Shown piece by piece: positions 26,259 to 36,238 of a stretch of DNA of 64,000 nt (position 1 is its first letter; each line of letters opens with the position of its first letter). Source of the DNA: Tropicibacter oceani (GTDB lineage Bacteria > Pseudomonadota > Alphaproteobacteria > Rhodobacterales > Rhodobacteraceae); NCBI RefSeq assembly GCF_029958925.1, contig NZ_CP124616.1:310001-374000 (forward strand). Direction: 5' to 3'. Below the pieces are notes generated by a model, which saw only the letters and a list, made by a program, of their open reading frames with translations, did no database searches and was not told the DNA's origin. Both the position numbers and the translations under genes were made by a program.

Positions 26259-27317
26259 ATGCAGCGACGCCATTTTCTGGGGGCTCTTGTCGCCTCGGCC
26301 GCCATGCCGCGGCGTGTCTGGGCGGATGCCGGAAACCCCGCGTTCCTGGCCGCCGCAAAAGAGTCTGGTGGCGGCTTTGCCCTGTTCGGTCTGGATGCGG
26401 GCGGGCGCGATCTGTTCCGCATTCCGCTGCCTGCCCGCGGCCACGCCGCCGCAGCCCACCCCGAAGCCCCCGAGGCGGTGGCCTTTGCCCGCCGCCCCGG
26501 CACCTATGCGCTGGTGATCGACTGCGTCACAGGCACGGTCCTGCATCAGCTGCAAGCGCCAGAGGGGCGGCATTTCTACGGTCACGGCACGTTCATCGAG
26601 GGCGGCACCCTGCTGTGCACCACGGAAAACGACATTGCCACCGGGCAGGGCCGCATCGGGCTTTGGGCGCGCGACGCCGGATATCGCCGCATCGGCGAGA
26701 TCGCATCCGGTGGGATCGGCCCGCACGACATCCTGCGTCTGACCGGCGATGTTCTGGCGGTGGCCAATGGCGGTATCCGCACCGATCCCGACCAGGGCCG
26801 CGACAAGCTGAACCTGGCCACCATGCAACCCAACCTGTCCTACGTCACCCGGGACGGCGTGCAAGAGCAGGTCGCGCTGGAGCCTGAACTGCGCCTGTGT
26901 TCAATCCGGCATCTGGCCACGGATGGTGAAACCGTCGCCTTTGCGATGCAATGGCAGGGCGACCTGCCCGACCCCGCGCCCCTGCTGGGCCTGCACAGAC
27001 GCGGGCACCCCCCGGTTCTGGCCACCGCACCACTGGCCGAGCAGATGACCCTGCAGGGCTATGCCGGAAGCGTCGCGATGGCCGATGGCCTGGTGGCCAT
27101 CACCTCGCCCCGGGGCGGGCGACTGCATCTGTTCGATACGCAGGCCGGCTTTGTCGCCAGCCACAGGCGCGCCGATCTGTGCGGTGTGGCCAGCGGTCCG
27201 GGCGGGCTGGTGGCCACCGACGGGTTGGGCGGCGTCTGGCGTGTCGGCAGCGACGGGTTGACCCCGCAACACCGGGCGGCCCGCGCCTGGGACAACCACC
27301 TGGTGCGGATCGGATGA
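26259..27317 (+). CDS. DUF1513 beta-propeller-like protein with Tat signal (352 aa)
   Basis: Twin-arginine start MQRRHFLGALVASAAMP predicts folded export to the periplasm. The body (GHGTFIEGGTLLCTTENDIATGQGRIGLW, GIGPHDI, VANGGIRTDPDQGRDKLNL) is the DUF1513 signature. It is the last gene of the iron operon, 2 nt after imelysin 2, and ends at a strong bidirectional terminator. Role unknown; the constant linkage to imelysins suggests one iron-handling system. Confidence 0.92.
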   Translation: MQRRHFLGALVASAAMPRRVWADAGNPAFLAAAKESGGGFALFGLDAGGRDLFRIPLPARGHAAAAHPEAPEAVAFARRPGTYALVIDCVTGTVLHQLQAPEGRHFYGHGTFIEGGTLLCTTENDIATGQGRIGLWARDAGYRRIGEIASGGIGPHDILRLTGDVLAVANGGIRTDPDQGRDKLNLATMQPNLSYVTRDGVQEQVALEPELRLCSIRHLATDGETVAFAMQWQGDLPDPAPLLGLHRRGHPPVLATAPLAEQMTLQGYAGSVAMADGLVAITSPRGGRLHLFDTQAGFVASHRRADLCGVASGPGGLVATDGLGGVWRVGSDGLTPQHRAARAWDNHLVRIG

Positions 27318-27354
27318 CCCTGCCCCGGGGCTGACCCGCCCCCAGAAATGGCAA

Positions 27355-27394
27355 AAGCCCTGCCGGTTGTGGAACCGGCAGGGCTTGGTTTTTT
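27355..27394. terminator. Bidirectional Rho-independent terminator
   Basis: A perfect 14-bp stem (27355-27368 with 27373-27386, loop GTGG) lies between convergent genes. On the plus strand it is followed by GG and six Ts; on the minus strand by TTTTGCC. It ends both the iron operon and icd. Confidence 0.92.
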
Positions 27395-27413
27395 AGCGGT
27401 GCCCGATGGGCGA

Positions 27414-29618
<2,205 letters not shown>

Positions 29619-29751
29619 CTGTTCCAAACCTTTCATAAGCTACGTTTGCCTTAGTGCAACATCAGTGCGTTTTCCAGCACTCGCTGATGGTGCAGGCTGC
29701 GCAAATCGTCGCGGTTGTATGCAATGGGATACCGAAAATCCAGTGTAGATT

Positions 29752-30312
29752 TCAGACCGGCGGCATCTTGCCTTGCGCCATGGCCAGCCGGGCAAAGGCC
29801 CAGGCGGCGGCGCCGTGGGTGATGGCGAAATCGCCGGACCACAGGGCACGGTCCAGCGCCTCGGGGCTGTGCAGTTCTTCGCGCATGTCTTCAAGATCGT
29901 TGTTGTCCGGCGCCTGTACCTTGCGGCAGCCGGTCGCCAGGAAATAGCTGCCCTGACACCCCAGCTGGTTGCCATTGTCCACGTAATCCCCCAGCGCCAG
30001 CCAATGCGCCGCCTGGTACCCGGTTTCTTCCAGCATCTCGCGCGCGGCGGCCTGTTGCGGAACCTCGCCGGTATCAATGAAACCGCCGGGAAAGTTCAGG
30101 CAGACGCGGCCGGGGCCATGTTTGTATTGCCGCGTCGTCAGAACGCGGCCGTCATCAAGGAACGGAACCACGATGGCAAAGGGGCGCAGATGGATCTGGT
30201 AGAAATCGTCAATCTGGCGCCCGTCCGGCAGGGCAATCCGCTGCCGCGATACGCGCAGATAGGGCGGCGCCTCGAACACGGTTTCCTTTTTCAACACTTT
30301 CCAATGGTCCAT
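29752..30312 (-). CDS. Nudix hydrolase, ADP-ribose pyrophosphatase type (186 aa)
   Basis: A complete Nudix box GGFIDTGEVPQQAAAREMLE followed by ETGY provides the Mg site. The N-terminal half (VSRQRIALPDGRQIDDFYQI, VLTTRQYKHGPGRV) resembles ADP-ribose/nucleoside-sugar pyrophosphatases. ATG at 30312 (MDHWKVLKK) has GGGGA 5 nt upstream; the ATG at 30327 lacks this. Substrate inferred only. Confidence 0.87.
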   Translation of the reverse strand: MDHWKVLKKETVFEAPPYLRVSRQRIALPDGRQIDDFYQIHLRPFAIVVPFLDDGRVLTTRQYKHGPGRVCLNFPGGFIDTGEVPQQAAAREMLEETGYQAAHWLALGDYVDNGNQLGCQGSYFLATGCRKVQAPDNNDLEDMREELHSPEALDRALWSGDFAITHGAAAWAFARLAMAQGKMPPV

Positions 30313-30359
30313 GTTGTCCCCATCCATGCCAAGCCCACGCCCGGTCTAGGCGCGACAGC

Positions 30360-31376
30360 CTAGGGTTTCCAGAGCAGAGTCTGGTTGCCCCCCAGCTTTG
30401 AAAAGGACAGGGGCCGGCGTTTGCTGGCCAGGTTCTCGATCGCGGGATCGGAATTCAGCACCAGGTAGGCCTCGAGCCAAGCCAGCTGGAAATCCTCAAG
30501 ACGGGCGGTGCCGTCAAAAAAACTTTGGGTCTGACCGGTGATCTGCCGGGTCCTGTCGCCGCTGTCCAGATCGGACAGGGCAAAGGCAACGGCGCGGTCC
30601 AGCGCCCCGTCGCACCGATCCATCAAGGACACCCCCTGCCGTTCCAGCATCAGGACCGAGGTGACCAGCGGGGACAGCGCGTGCAACTGGTAGTGCAGCG
30701 CGTATTTTCCGCGCGTCATCTCCTGGGGCAGGCTGCCATCGGGGTTGGCCAGGCACAGGACATAGGCGGTGGACCAGGTGGACCACCCGCGCAAGACGAC
30801 ATCGCCGGTCAGGTCTGCGGTGGCGGCCCCCGCCAGCCCGGCCCAGGCCCGCAGGTTGCCCGAGGCAGCGCCCGGCGGCGCGACCTCCCAGAACAGCATC
30901 TGTTCGTTCATGCGACGCGTCAGCCAGCCGCGAATGTCGTCCAGCCCGGCGTAATCGGTGGTATGCGGCATGGCCTTGCCGGCGATGATCGCAAAGCTGG
31001 CAAGCCGCGCGCCGATCGTCAGCTGGGTCGTTTCCGACCCCTGGTCCGAAAGCGCATCGGCCCGCGCCCATTGCGCGATCTGACCGATCAGGCAATTGGC
31101 CGCCTCGCGGCGGTCCTCGGCGGGCTGTTCCAGCATGCTGCCCAGCTTGACCGAAAGATCACGGATGAAATCGTCCAGCGGTTTCAGGGCGGCCTCGGCC
31201 TCGGCCTCGGTTTCTGGGTTCACGGTGGCACGGGCCTCGTCGCTGCCCTGGTAGCGGCTGTCGAAGGACAGGCCAAGAACGGGCTCTGGCGCTGCGGGGC
31301 ACCCCCCCTCCTGGGCAAGACCCATCTGCGCGGCGACGACAAGCCCGGCGGTCAACAATGGCAATCTGGCGGACAT
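30360..31376 (-). CDS. AlgL-like alginate-lyase-fold protein, catalytic His lost (338 aa)
   Basis: Last gene of the alginate-like operon. After a signal peptide (MSARLPLLTAGLVVAAQMGLAQ) it aligns by eye with PL5 AlgL: CPAAPEPVLG, SRYQGSDEARATVN-like start, and LPQEMTRGKYALHYQLHALSPL matching the C-terminal active-site helix with its Tyr. The AlgL motif NNHSYW is replaced by GNLRAW (173-178), so the catalytic His is Leu. I infer a non-hydrolytic, scaffold or binding role, or altered chemistry. ATG 31376 has AAGGA. Confidence 0.75.
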   Translation of the reverse strand: MSARLPLLTAGLVVAAQMGLAQEGGCPAAPEPVLGLSFDSRYQGSDEARATVNPETEAEAEAALKPLDDFIRDLSVKLGSMLEQPAEDRREAANCLIGQIAQWARADALSDQGSETTQLTIGARLASFAIIAGKAMPHTTDYAGLDDIRGWLTRRMNEQMLFWEVAPPGAASGNLRAWAGLAGAATADLTGDVVLRGWSTWSTAYVLCLANPDGSLPQEMTRGKYALHYQLHALSPLVTSVLMLERQGVSLMDRCDGALDRAVAFALSDLDSGDRTRQITGQTQSFFDGTARLEDFQLAWLEAYLVLNSDPAIENLASKRRPLSFSKLGGNQTLLWKP

Positions 31377-31383
31377 GATATCC

Positions 31384-34134
31384 TTAGGGTTCAACAGTGG
31401 CACCGATCAGCCGCGCAAGATCGGCGGCCCGTGGGTTGCTGGCGGATTGGGCGCGGCGCAGCCAGTCAAGGGCCGCCTTGGCATCGCGCGGCGCGCCAAG
31501 ACCAAGGCCCAGCGCAAAGCCCAGCTCGACCATGGCCTCATCATGCCCGCCCTCGGCGGCCATTTGCAACCAGTGCAGGGCGCGGCCCAGATCGGCGGGG
31601 GCCTTGGCCCGGTCGCGCAGCAGCATGCCATAGTCATAGCTGGCCTGTGTGTCCCCAGCCTCGGCGGCCTTGCGATAGATGTCGTCCATGTCGCGCGCCG
31701 CACTGGCCGCCTGCCTGACCGGTTCGGGCGCGGTACGATAGCGGTGCAACAGCGGCAACAAGGCCTGCCCTTCGGCGCGGTCCAGCAGGGCCACCAGCCG
31801 TTCGGCAGCCAGCGCCGGATCATAGGACGGCAGGTCGGGGTTGGCCGTCAGGTCGAACAGGCGCAGATCGGCGGCCGGGTCACCATCTGCCCGGGTGCGG
31901 GCGACCACCTCTTGCGGGGTCGGCGCGCGGCCCTTGTCAAAGTATGCCATCTGTTCATTCGTCAGGCGCAGTCTGGACAACAGGTGGCCGCCTTCGAAAT
32001 GCAGAGTGATCCGCCGCCAGTGATGGCTGAGGGTCGGATCAAAGCGCAGGGCATAGGCATCGCTGAGTTCGTCGGCGTCCTTGTTGCCGCAATTCATCAG
32101 CGACACGGCGCGGTCGATGTAATCGTCCGCCTTGTCCTGGGACACAAAGGGGATGGCGAACATCAGGGCAAGGAAATCGCCCCTGTCTTCGATCACATCC
32201 TTGAATTCCTCATAGACGCGGGCAGCGCTGGCCATAAAGGCCGCCGGGCCGGTGTTTTCGGCCATCACGCGCGATTTCAACCGGATCGAGGCGCCCTCGC
32301 CGCGCATGCCGGCCATGGTCAGCAGGTGCAGGATTTCCTTGGCAATCTCGGGGTCGCGGGCGGAATCCTCGAGCAAGGCGACGGACAGGTCCAGCGCCGA
32401 GGTCACGCCGTTGTTCAGATAGACCCGGCGAAAGAACTCCAGCGCCAGATCCCATTCGGCGGGCGATTGCGCCAGGTCCAGTTCCATCCGGCCAAAGCTT
32501 TCCAACGCCTTGTCCGACCGGCCGATCCGTTCGGACCAAAGGCGCAGCGCCCTGTCCGAGACAAGCGGATTGGACTGCATCCGCTGGCCCATTTCCGCCC
32601 GCGCCTGGGTGCGCCCCATCAGGGCATGGGTCTGAAGCCGCGCGATCCGTTCGGGCGACCGGAACGGGCTGAGCGTCAGGGCATCCCCGGCGCTCAGCTC
32701 GACCTCGGCGTCATGGGTGGCGCGGTAGTTGGCGGCCCAAAGCTCGGCCTCGGGCAGGCGCGGCGCATCGACGACCTGGCAGCGATACAGCGCGTCCAGC
32801 TTTTGCATCGACGAGGCCATGCCAAAGCGCGACACGGTTTCCAGCAACAGGTTTTCCGCCCGGTTCAGGCGCCTGGGATCGTCGCGATAGCGGACCAGCA
32901 TTTCCGCCAGCATCTGCATGCCGTTTTCATCGCCGCGGCGCACCGCCTCTTCCAGCAGGTCCATTGCCTCGGGCTCGGCCTTCCAGCGGCCGATGCGTTC
33001 GATCAATTCCCTGGCCAGATCGGTAAAGACGAAACCAGGCGCTTCGGGCATCAGTGCCTGTTCGCGCAGGTATTGCAGGCGCAGGCTGTCCTTGTTCACC
33101 ACCAGGCCATTGATCTTGAGACCCAGTTCCAGATGCGGGATCAGGCTGCGCTGCACCCGGCGGCGATCCTGATCGTGGTTAAAGCCAAGGATGCGTTCAA
33201 GATCATCCTCGGTGATCGCGCCGCTGGCCAGCAGCAGGCTGGTCTGCCGATCATCGGGGGCAACCCCCAGTTCGCGGGCCCGCGCCAGATAGTGGCGCAT
33301 TTCCTCGATGTCCTTGCGCGCGCCATCGGCGTTCAGGTGGTATTCGACCACCCGCCAGGCGGCCTCGGCGCCGCCCATGTCGGCGGCAAAGCGGCGCCAG
33401 GCCTGCGCGATATCGGCATTGGCGACAACCAGGTCGCCCTTGAGGTATTCCTGCGCGATGCGTTCAGCACGCTGGCAGACACCTGGGTTCAGCTCGCCCA
33501 GCATGCCGCCCAGCGCCATGGTCACGGTCAGGTCCATCGGGGCATCCCAGCCCTCCAGCAGCTCACCGCGCAGTTGCAGACGGGCAATCTGGGTCAGGGC
33601 GCGGGCATTGCCGCCAAAGGCCGCCTCGCGCAGCATTTCCTGGGCAAAGGCCATGTCGACCGGAACGCCGACGCCGTCTTCGTAATAGCGCGCCAGGGCC
33701 AGACGCTGGTTGTTGGTCAATTCCCCGACGCGGGCGCGCAGCTGCGGGATCAGGTTGCGCGCGCGCAGCTCGTCCATCTTGCGGGCCCGCAGGTGCAGGG
33801 TGATCCGGGCAAAGGTTTCATCGACCCCGGCAAAGTCAGAATCCAGCCGCGCCTGCCAGCTGATCAGCGCATCGATGAAATCGAACCACCGCGCGGCGTC
33901 TTCGCGCTGCAGGCGGCGAATGTCCTGATCAATGAACTGGACGCGCAAAGCGTCGGTCAGCACCAGGTCACCGGTGCCTTGTTCGGTGTTCACCTCGCCC
34001 GCGCCCGTGTCCGGCGCGTTGCACAGATCGCGCGGCGCGATGTTGGGGGGCAGGAACTCGATCGGCAGGGGATCGGCCAGGGCGGCCTGCGGCAGCAGCA
34101 CCGCCGCCACGGCAGCAAGCAGACGTCGGCGCAT
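31384..34134 (-). CDS. Large Sel1/TPR-repeat periplasmic protein, AlgK-like scaffold (916 aa)
   Basis: Signal peptide MRRRLLAAVAAVLLPQAALA without a lipobox Cys. Helical Sel1-type repeats are visible near the N-terminal third (LALARYYEDGVGVPVDMAFAQEMLREAAFGG) and at the C-terminus (ASYDYGMLLRDRAKAPADLGRALHWLQMAAEGGHDEAMVELGFALG). AlgK of Pseudomonas is a roughly 475-residue lipoprotein scaffold; this is twice as long and apparently not lipidated. Its start overlaps the algX-like stop by one nucleotide. Confidence 0.78.
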   Translation of the reverse strand: MRRRLLAAVAAVLLPQAALADPLPIEFLPPNIAPRDLCNAPDTGAGEVNTEQGTGDLVLTDALRVQFIDQDIRRLQREDAARWFDFIDALISWQARLDSDFAGVDETFARITLHLRARKMDELRARNLIPQLRARVGELTNNQRLALARYYEDGVGVPVDMAFAQEMLREAAFGGNARALTQIARLQLRGELLEGWDAPMDLTVTMALGGMLGELNPGVCQRAERIAQEYLKGDLVVANADIAQAWRRFAADMGGAEAAWRVVEYHLNADGARKDIEEMRHYLARARELGVAPDDRQTSLLLASGAITEDDLERILGFNHDQDRRRVQRSLIPHLELGLKINGLVVNKDSLRLQYLREQALMPEAPGFVFTDLARELIERIGRWKAEPEAMDLLEEAVRRGDENGMQMLAEMLVRYRDDPRRLNRAENLLLETVSRFGMASSMQKLDALYRCQVVDAPRLPEAELWAANYRATHDAEVELSAGDALTLSPFRSPERIARLQTHALMGRTQARAEMGQRMQSNPLVSDRALRLWSERIGRSDKALESFGRMELDLAQSPAEWDLALEFFRRVYLNNGVTSALDLSVALLEDSARDPEIAKEILHLLTMAGMRGEGASIRLKSRVMAENTGPAAFMASAARVYEEFKDVIEDRGDFLALMFAIPFVSQDKADDYIDRAVSLMNCGNKDADELSDAYALRFDPTLSHHWRRITLHFEGGHLLSRLRLTNEQMAYFDKGRAPTPQEVVARTRADGDPAADLRLFDLTANPDLPSYDPALAAERLVALLDRAEGQALLPLLHRYRTAPEPVRQAASAARDMDDIYRKAAEAGDTQASYDYGMLLRDRAKAPADLGRALHWLQMAAEGGHDEAMVELGFALGLGLGAPRDAKAALDWLRRAQSASNPRAADLARLIGATVEP

Positions 34135-35450
34135 CACTGGCCCCCCTCGTGTTGGCAGGCAAACAGCCGCGGCGCCGGGCCGGACGGGGCATCCAGGCTG
34201 ATTTCGACGGAAACCGCGCCTTCGGGCCAAAGCCCGGACATCGGCATATAGAACCGCCCGGTCAAAAGCTGGTCACCCCGGCGAAAGACCGCGCGCGTTC
34301 GGTGCAGGCCGGTGGCCTCGTAAAAGCTGAAACGCGCAGTCGCGGCCTCGGCTCCGTCGGTGTCCAGGAACAGGGTATGCGCCTGCTGCGGGTCCAGACG
34401 CGACAGATCGGCCCGCAGAACCCCGGCGTTGCGGTCAAAGGCCATCGGCAAGGCAATCGCGCAATCCGGCCCGGCGGCGGCGATCAATTCGCGCATGGGC
34501 TGGTCACCATTGGCCCCAAGGTTGAACCAGACCGGATGTTCCCAGACCAGAAAATCCGGGCGGGCGCGGCGAAAGGCCTGGGACGTCAGGTAGGACGAAA
34601 TCGCCGCAAACGCCCCGCCATCGGGAACACCATACTGCGCGACGCTCAGGCCGCTGTGTTCCTGCAGATGCCCGGCGAAATTCGTGCTCGGCTCGCCTGT
34701 CAGCTTGGTCCCGACCAGGACGATCTGCGCCGGGGCGTTTTCTGCGTCGAAGGCCTGGCCCGGGGCGGTGCCGCGCGTCATCACGCTTTGCCGCGTTTCC
34801 GGTCGCGGCAGGGGCGAGTGGCAGTGTTCCTGCAAATCGAACCGCATGGCCGAGGGCAGCGTGACAAGCGATCCGTCACCGGTCCTGTAGGCGCTTTCCG
34901 GCTGGGACGGCGCGCCGGTGATCACGGCGGCAACCGCGCGGGCCAGCGCCCTTGTGCCGTCGGTCGTCAACCGGCTGTCGACGCCGAAATAGGCCGGCTG
35001 CTGCCGCGATGCGCTGGCCAGTGCCGCGCGCGCGTCGACGGCGCGCACACCGGCGGCCGCAAGATGCCCAAGCCCCTGATCATAGACCGTTGCGGCCACG
35101 TCCGGATCATAGCCAAGGTCACGCGCCGTGCGCGGCAAGTCCCAAGGCTGACCCAGCGCCTTGGTCGGCATCGGAAGATAGATCAGCGTGGTGCCCTGGG
35201 CCTTCAGCGCGCTGGACAGGTCGGCCAGATGCGCGATGTTTTCATCGCTCAGCCCGTGCGCCATCATCAGGTCGGGGTCGATCCGATAGAACATGCCGGC
35301 CTCGCCCTCGACGCTGGGCAGGGCATCCGAGGTTTCCAGCCCCGAGCAACCATAGGCCGATGACTGCGCCTGAGCCGGAGCACCAAGGCACAGCACAGCC
35401 GCCAGCGCCGCTGCCCAGCCTCTGCCTGTCCTGGTGTTCCTGCCCGTCAT
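34134..35450 (-). CDS. AlgX-like SGNH-fold protein with degenerate active site (438 aa)
   Basis: A signal peptide (to about residue 28) precedes an AlgX/AlgJ-type domain: GMFYRIDPDL, ALKAQGTTLIYLPMPTK and LVGTKLTGEPSTNFAGHL. In AlgX the acetyltransferase residues are an Asp-x-His pair and a Ser in a GTSYS-like loop. Here the first reads D158-S-R160 and the loop GTKLT (247-251), so His and Ser are absent. A C-terminal beta domain (GRFYMPMSGLWPEGAVSVEISL) resembles the carbohydrate-binding module. Probably binds polymer without acetylating it. Confidence 0.75.
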   Translation of the reverse strand: MTGRNTRTGRGWAAALAAVLCLGAPAQAQSSAYGCSGLETSDALPSVEGEAGMFYRIDPDLMMAHGLSDENIAHLADLSSALKAQGTTLIYLPMPTKALGQPWDLPRTARDLGYDPDVAATVYDQGLGHLAAAGVRAVDARAALASASRQQPAYFGVDSRLTTDGTRALARAVAAVITGAPSQPESAYRTGDGSLVTLPSAMRFDLQEHCHSPLPRPETRQSVMTRGTAPGQAFDAENAPAQIVLVGTKLTGEPSTNFAGHLQEHSGLSVAQYGVPDGGAFAAISSYLTSQAFRRARPDFLVWEHPVWFNLGANGDQPMRELIAAAGPDCAIALPMAFDRNAGVLRADLSRLDPQQAHTLFLDTDGAEAATARFSFYEATGLHRTRAVFRRGDQLLTGRFYMPMSGLWPEGAVSVEISLDAPSGPAPRLFACQHEGGQ

Positions 35451-35485
35451 AGGTTTGCCCCCGCTCCCCTGTCGTGTTTCGCCTG

Positions 35486-36238
35486 TCAGCCGTCCGCTGC
35501 GTATTTCCTGTCCATCAGTCCCAAAAGGTTCTGCGCCGTGGCCATGACCCCCAGATGGGTCGATTTGCTGGCCTGGTCCAGCAGTTTCCGGGCCTGACGC
35601 CGGTCGGCAAGACCAAGGTTGTCCTTTTCCAGCAAGGCCAGCGCCATGCGCAATTCGACCCGCCCGTCGGCGTTTTCCTGGCCTTGCGCAAGGATCCTGT
35701 CGCGGGTGGCATCGCTGAGCGCGCCGAACAACCGACCCTTGCCGTTGAATTCCACCACCGCGCTGAGCGCAAGCGTGTTGCCCGCCCAGGCATGCGGATA
35801 CAGAACCTGGATATACTTGCGCACCCGGTCGCGCGGTTCGGTGTCCGGGTCAAGGCGCTTCATCGCGTCGATCATGTCGGGCAGGGTCCAGACCCGCCCG
35901 GCACCGACCGCGATGGCGCTGAAATAGGCCACGTCCGAGTCGGCGGGCGCGACGGGTTCGGCCAGCAGGCGCCTGACCAAAAGCTGCGCGGCCAGGCCAT
36001 CGTCGCTTTCGGCAAGGCGGCGCAATTGCGTTTCCGTCAATGGCTGGCCGTCATGCATGCGCCTGCGCGCGGCGACCAGATCGGCCGGAAGGCCCTTCAT
36101 GCTGCGGCGACCGGGGGTGACAGTCACGCTGATCTGGCGCGCCTGCTGATCGTCCGGGAATGGCAGGGGGATGGTCTGCGCCTGCACCGGCATCGCCGTC
36201 AGGCACCAGATCACGGCAGCACCAAGAGGACCCTTCAT
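35486..36238 (-). CDS. Secreted helical protein of unknown function in the alginate-like operon (250 aa)
   Basis: Signal peptide MKGPLGAAVIWCLTAMPVQA. The mature part is helical with spacing like Sel1/TPR modules (LAAQLLVRRLLAEPVAPADSDVAYFSAI, ALALLEKDNLGLADRRQARKLLDQASKSTHLGVMATAQNLLGL). It has no counterpart in the Pseudomonas alg operon that I recognise. ATG 36238 overlaps the algG-like stop (ATGA). It may extend the AlgK-like scaffold. Confidence 0.75.
   Translation of the reverse strand: MKGPLGAAVIWCLTAMPVQAQTIPLPFPDDQQARQISVTVTPGRRSMKGLPADLVAARRRMHDGQPLTETQLRRLAESDDGLAAQLLVRRLLAEPVAPADSDVAYFSAIAVGAGRVWTLPDMIDAMKRLDPDTEPRDRVRKYIQVLYPHAWAGNTLALSAVVEFNGKGRLFGALSDATRDRILAQGQENADGRVELRMALALLEKDNLGLADRRQARKLLDQASKSTHLGVMATAQNLLGLMDRKYAADG

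Noticed and set aside
31375-34251. 958-codon open frame opposite the Sel1 scaffold gene
   Set aside because: Same reasoning: the minus-strand gene has a signal peptide, repeats and operon context; the plus frame has none.
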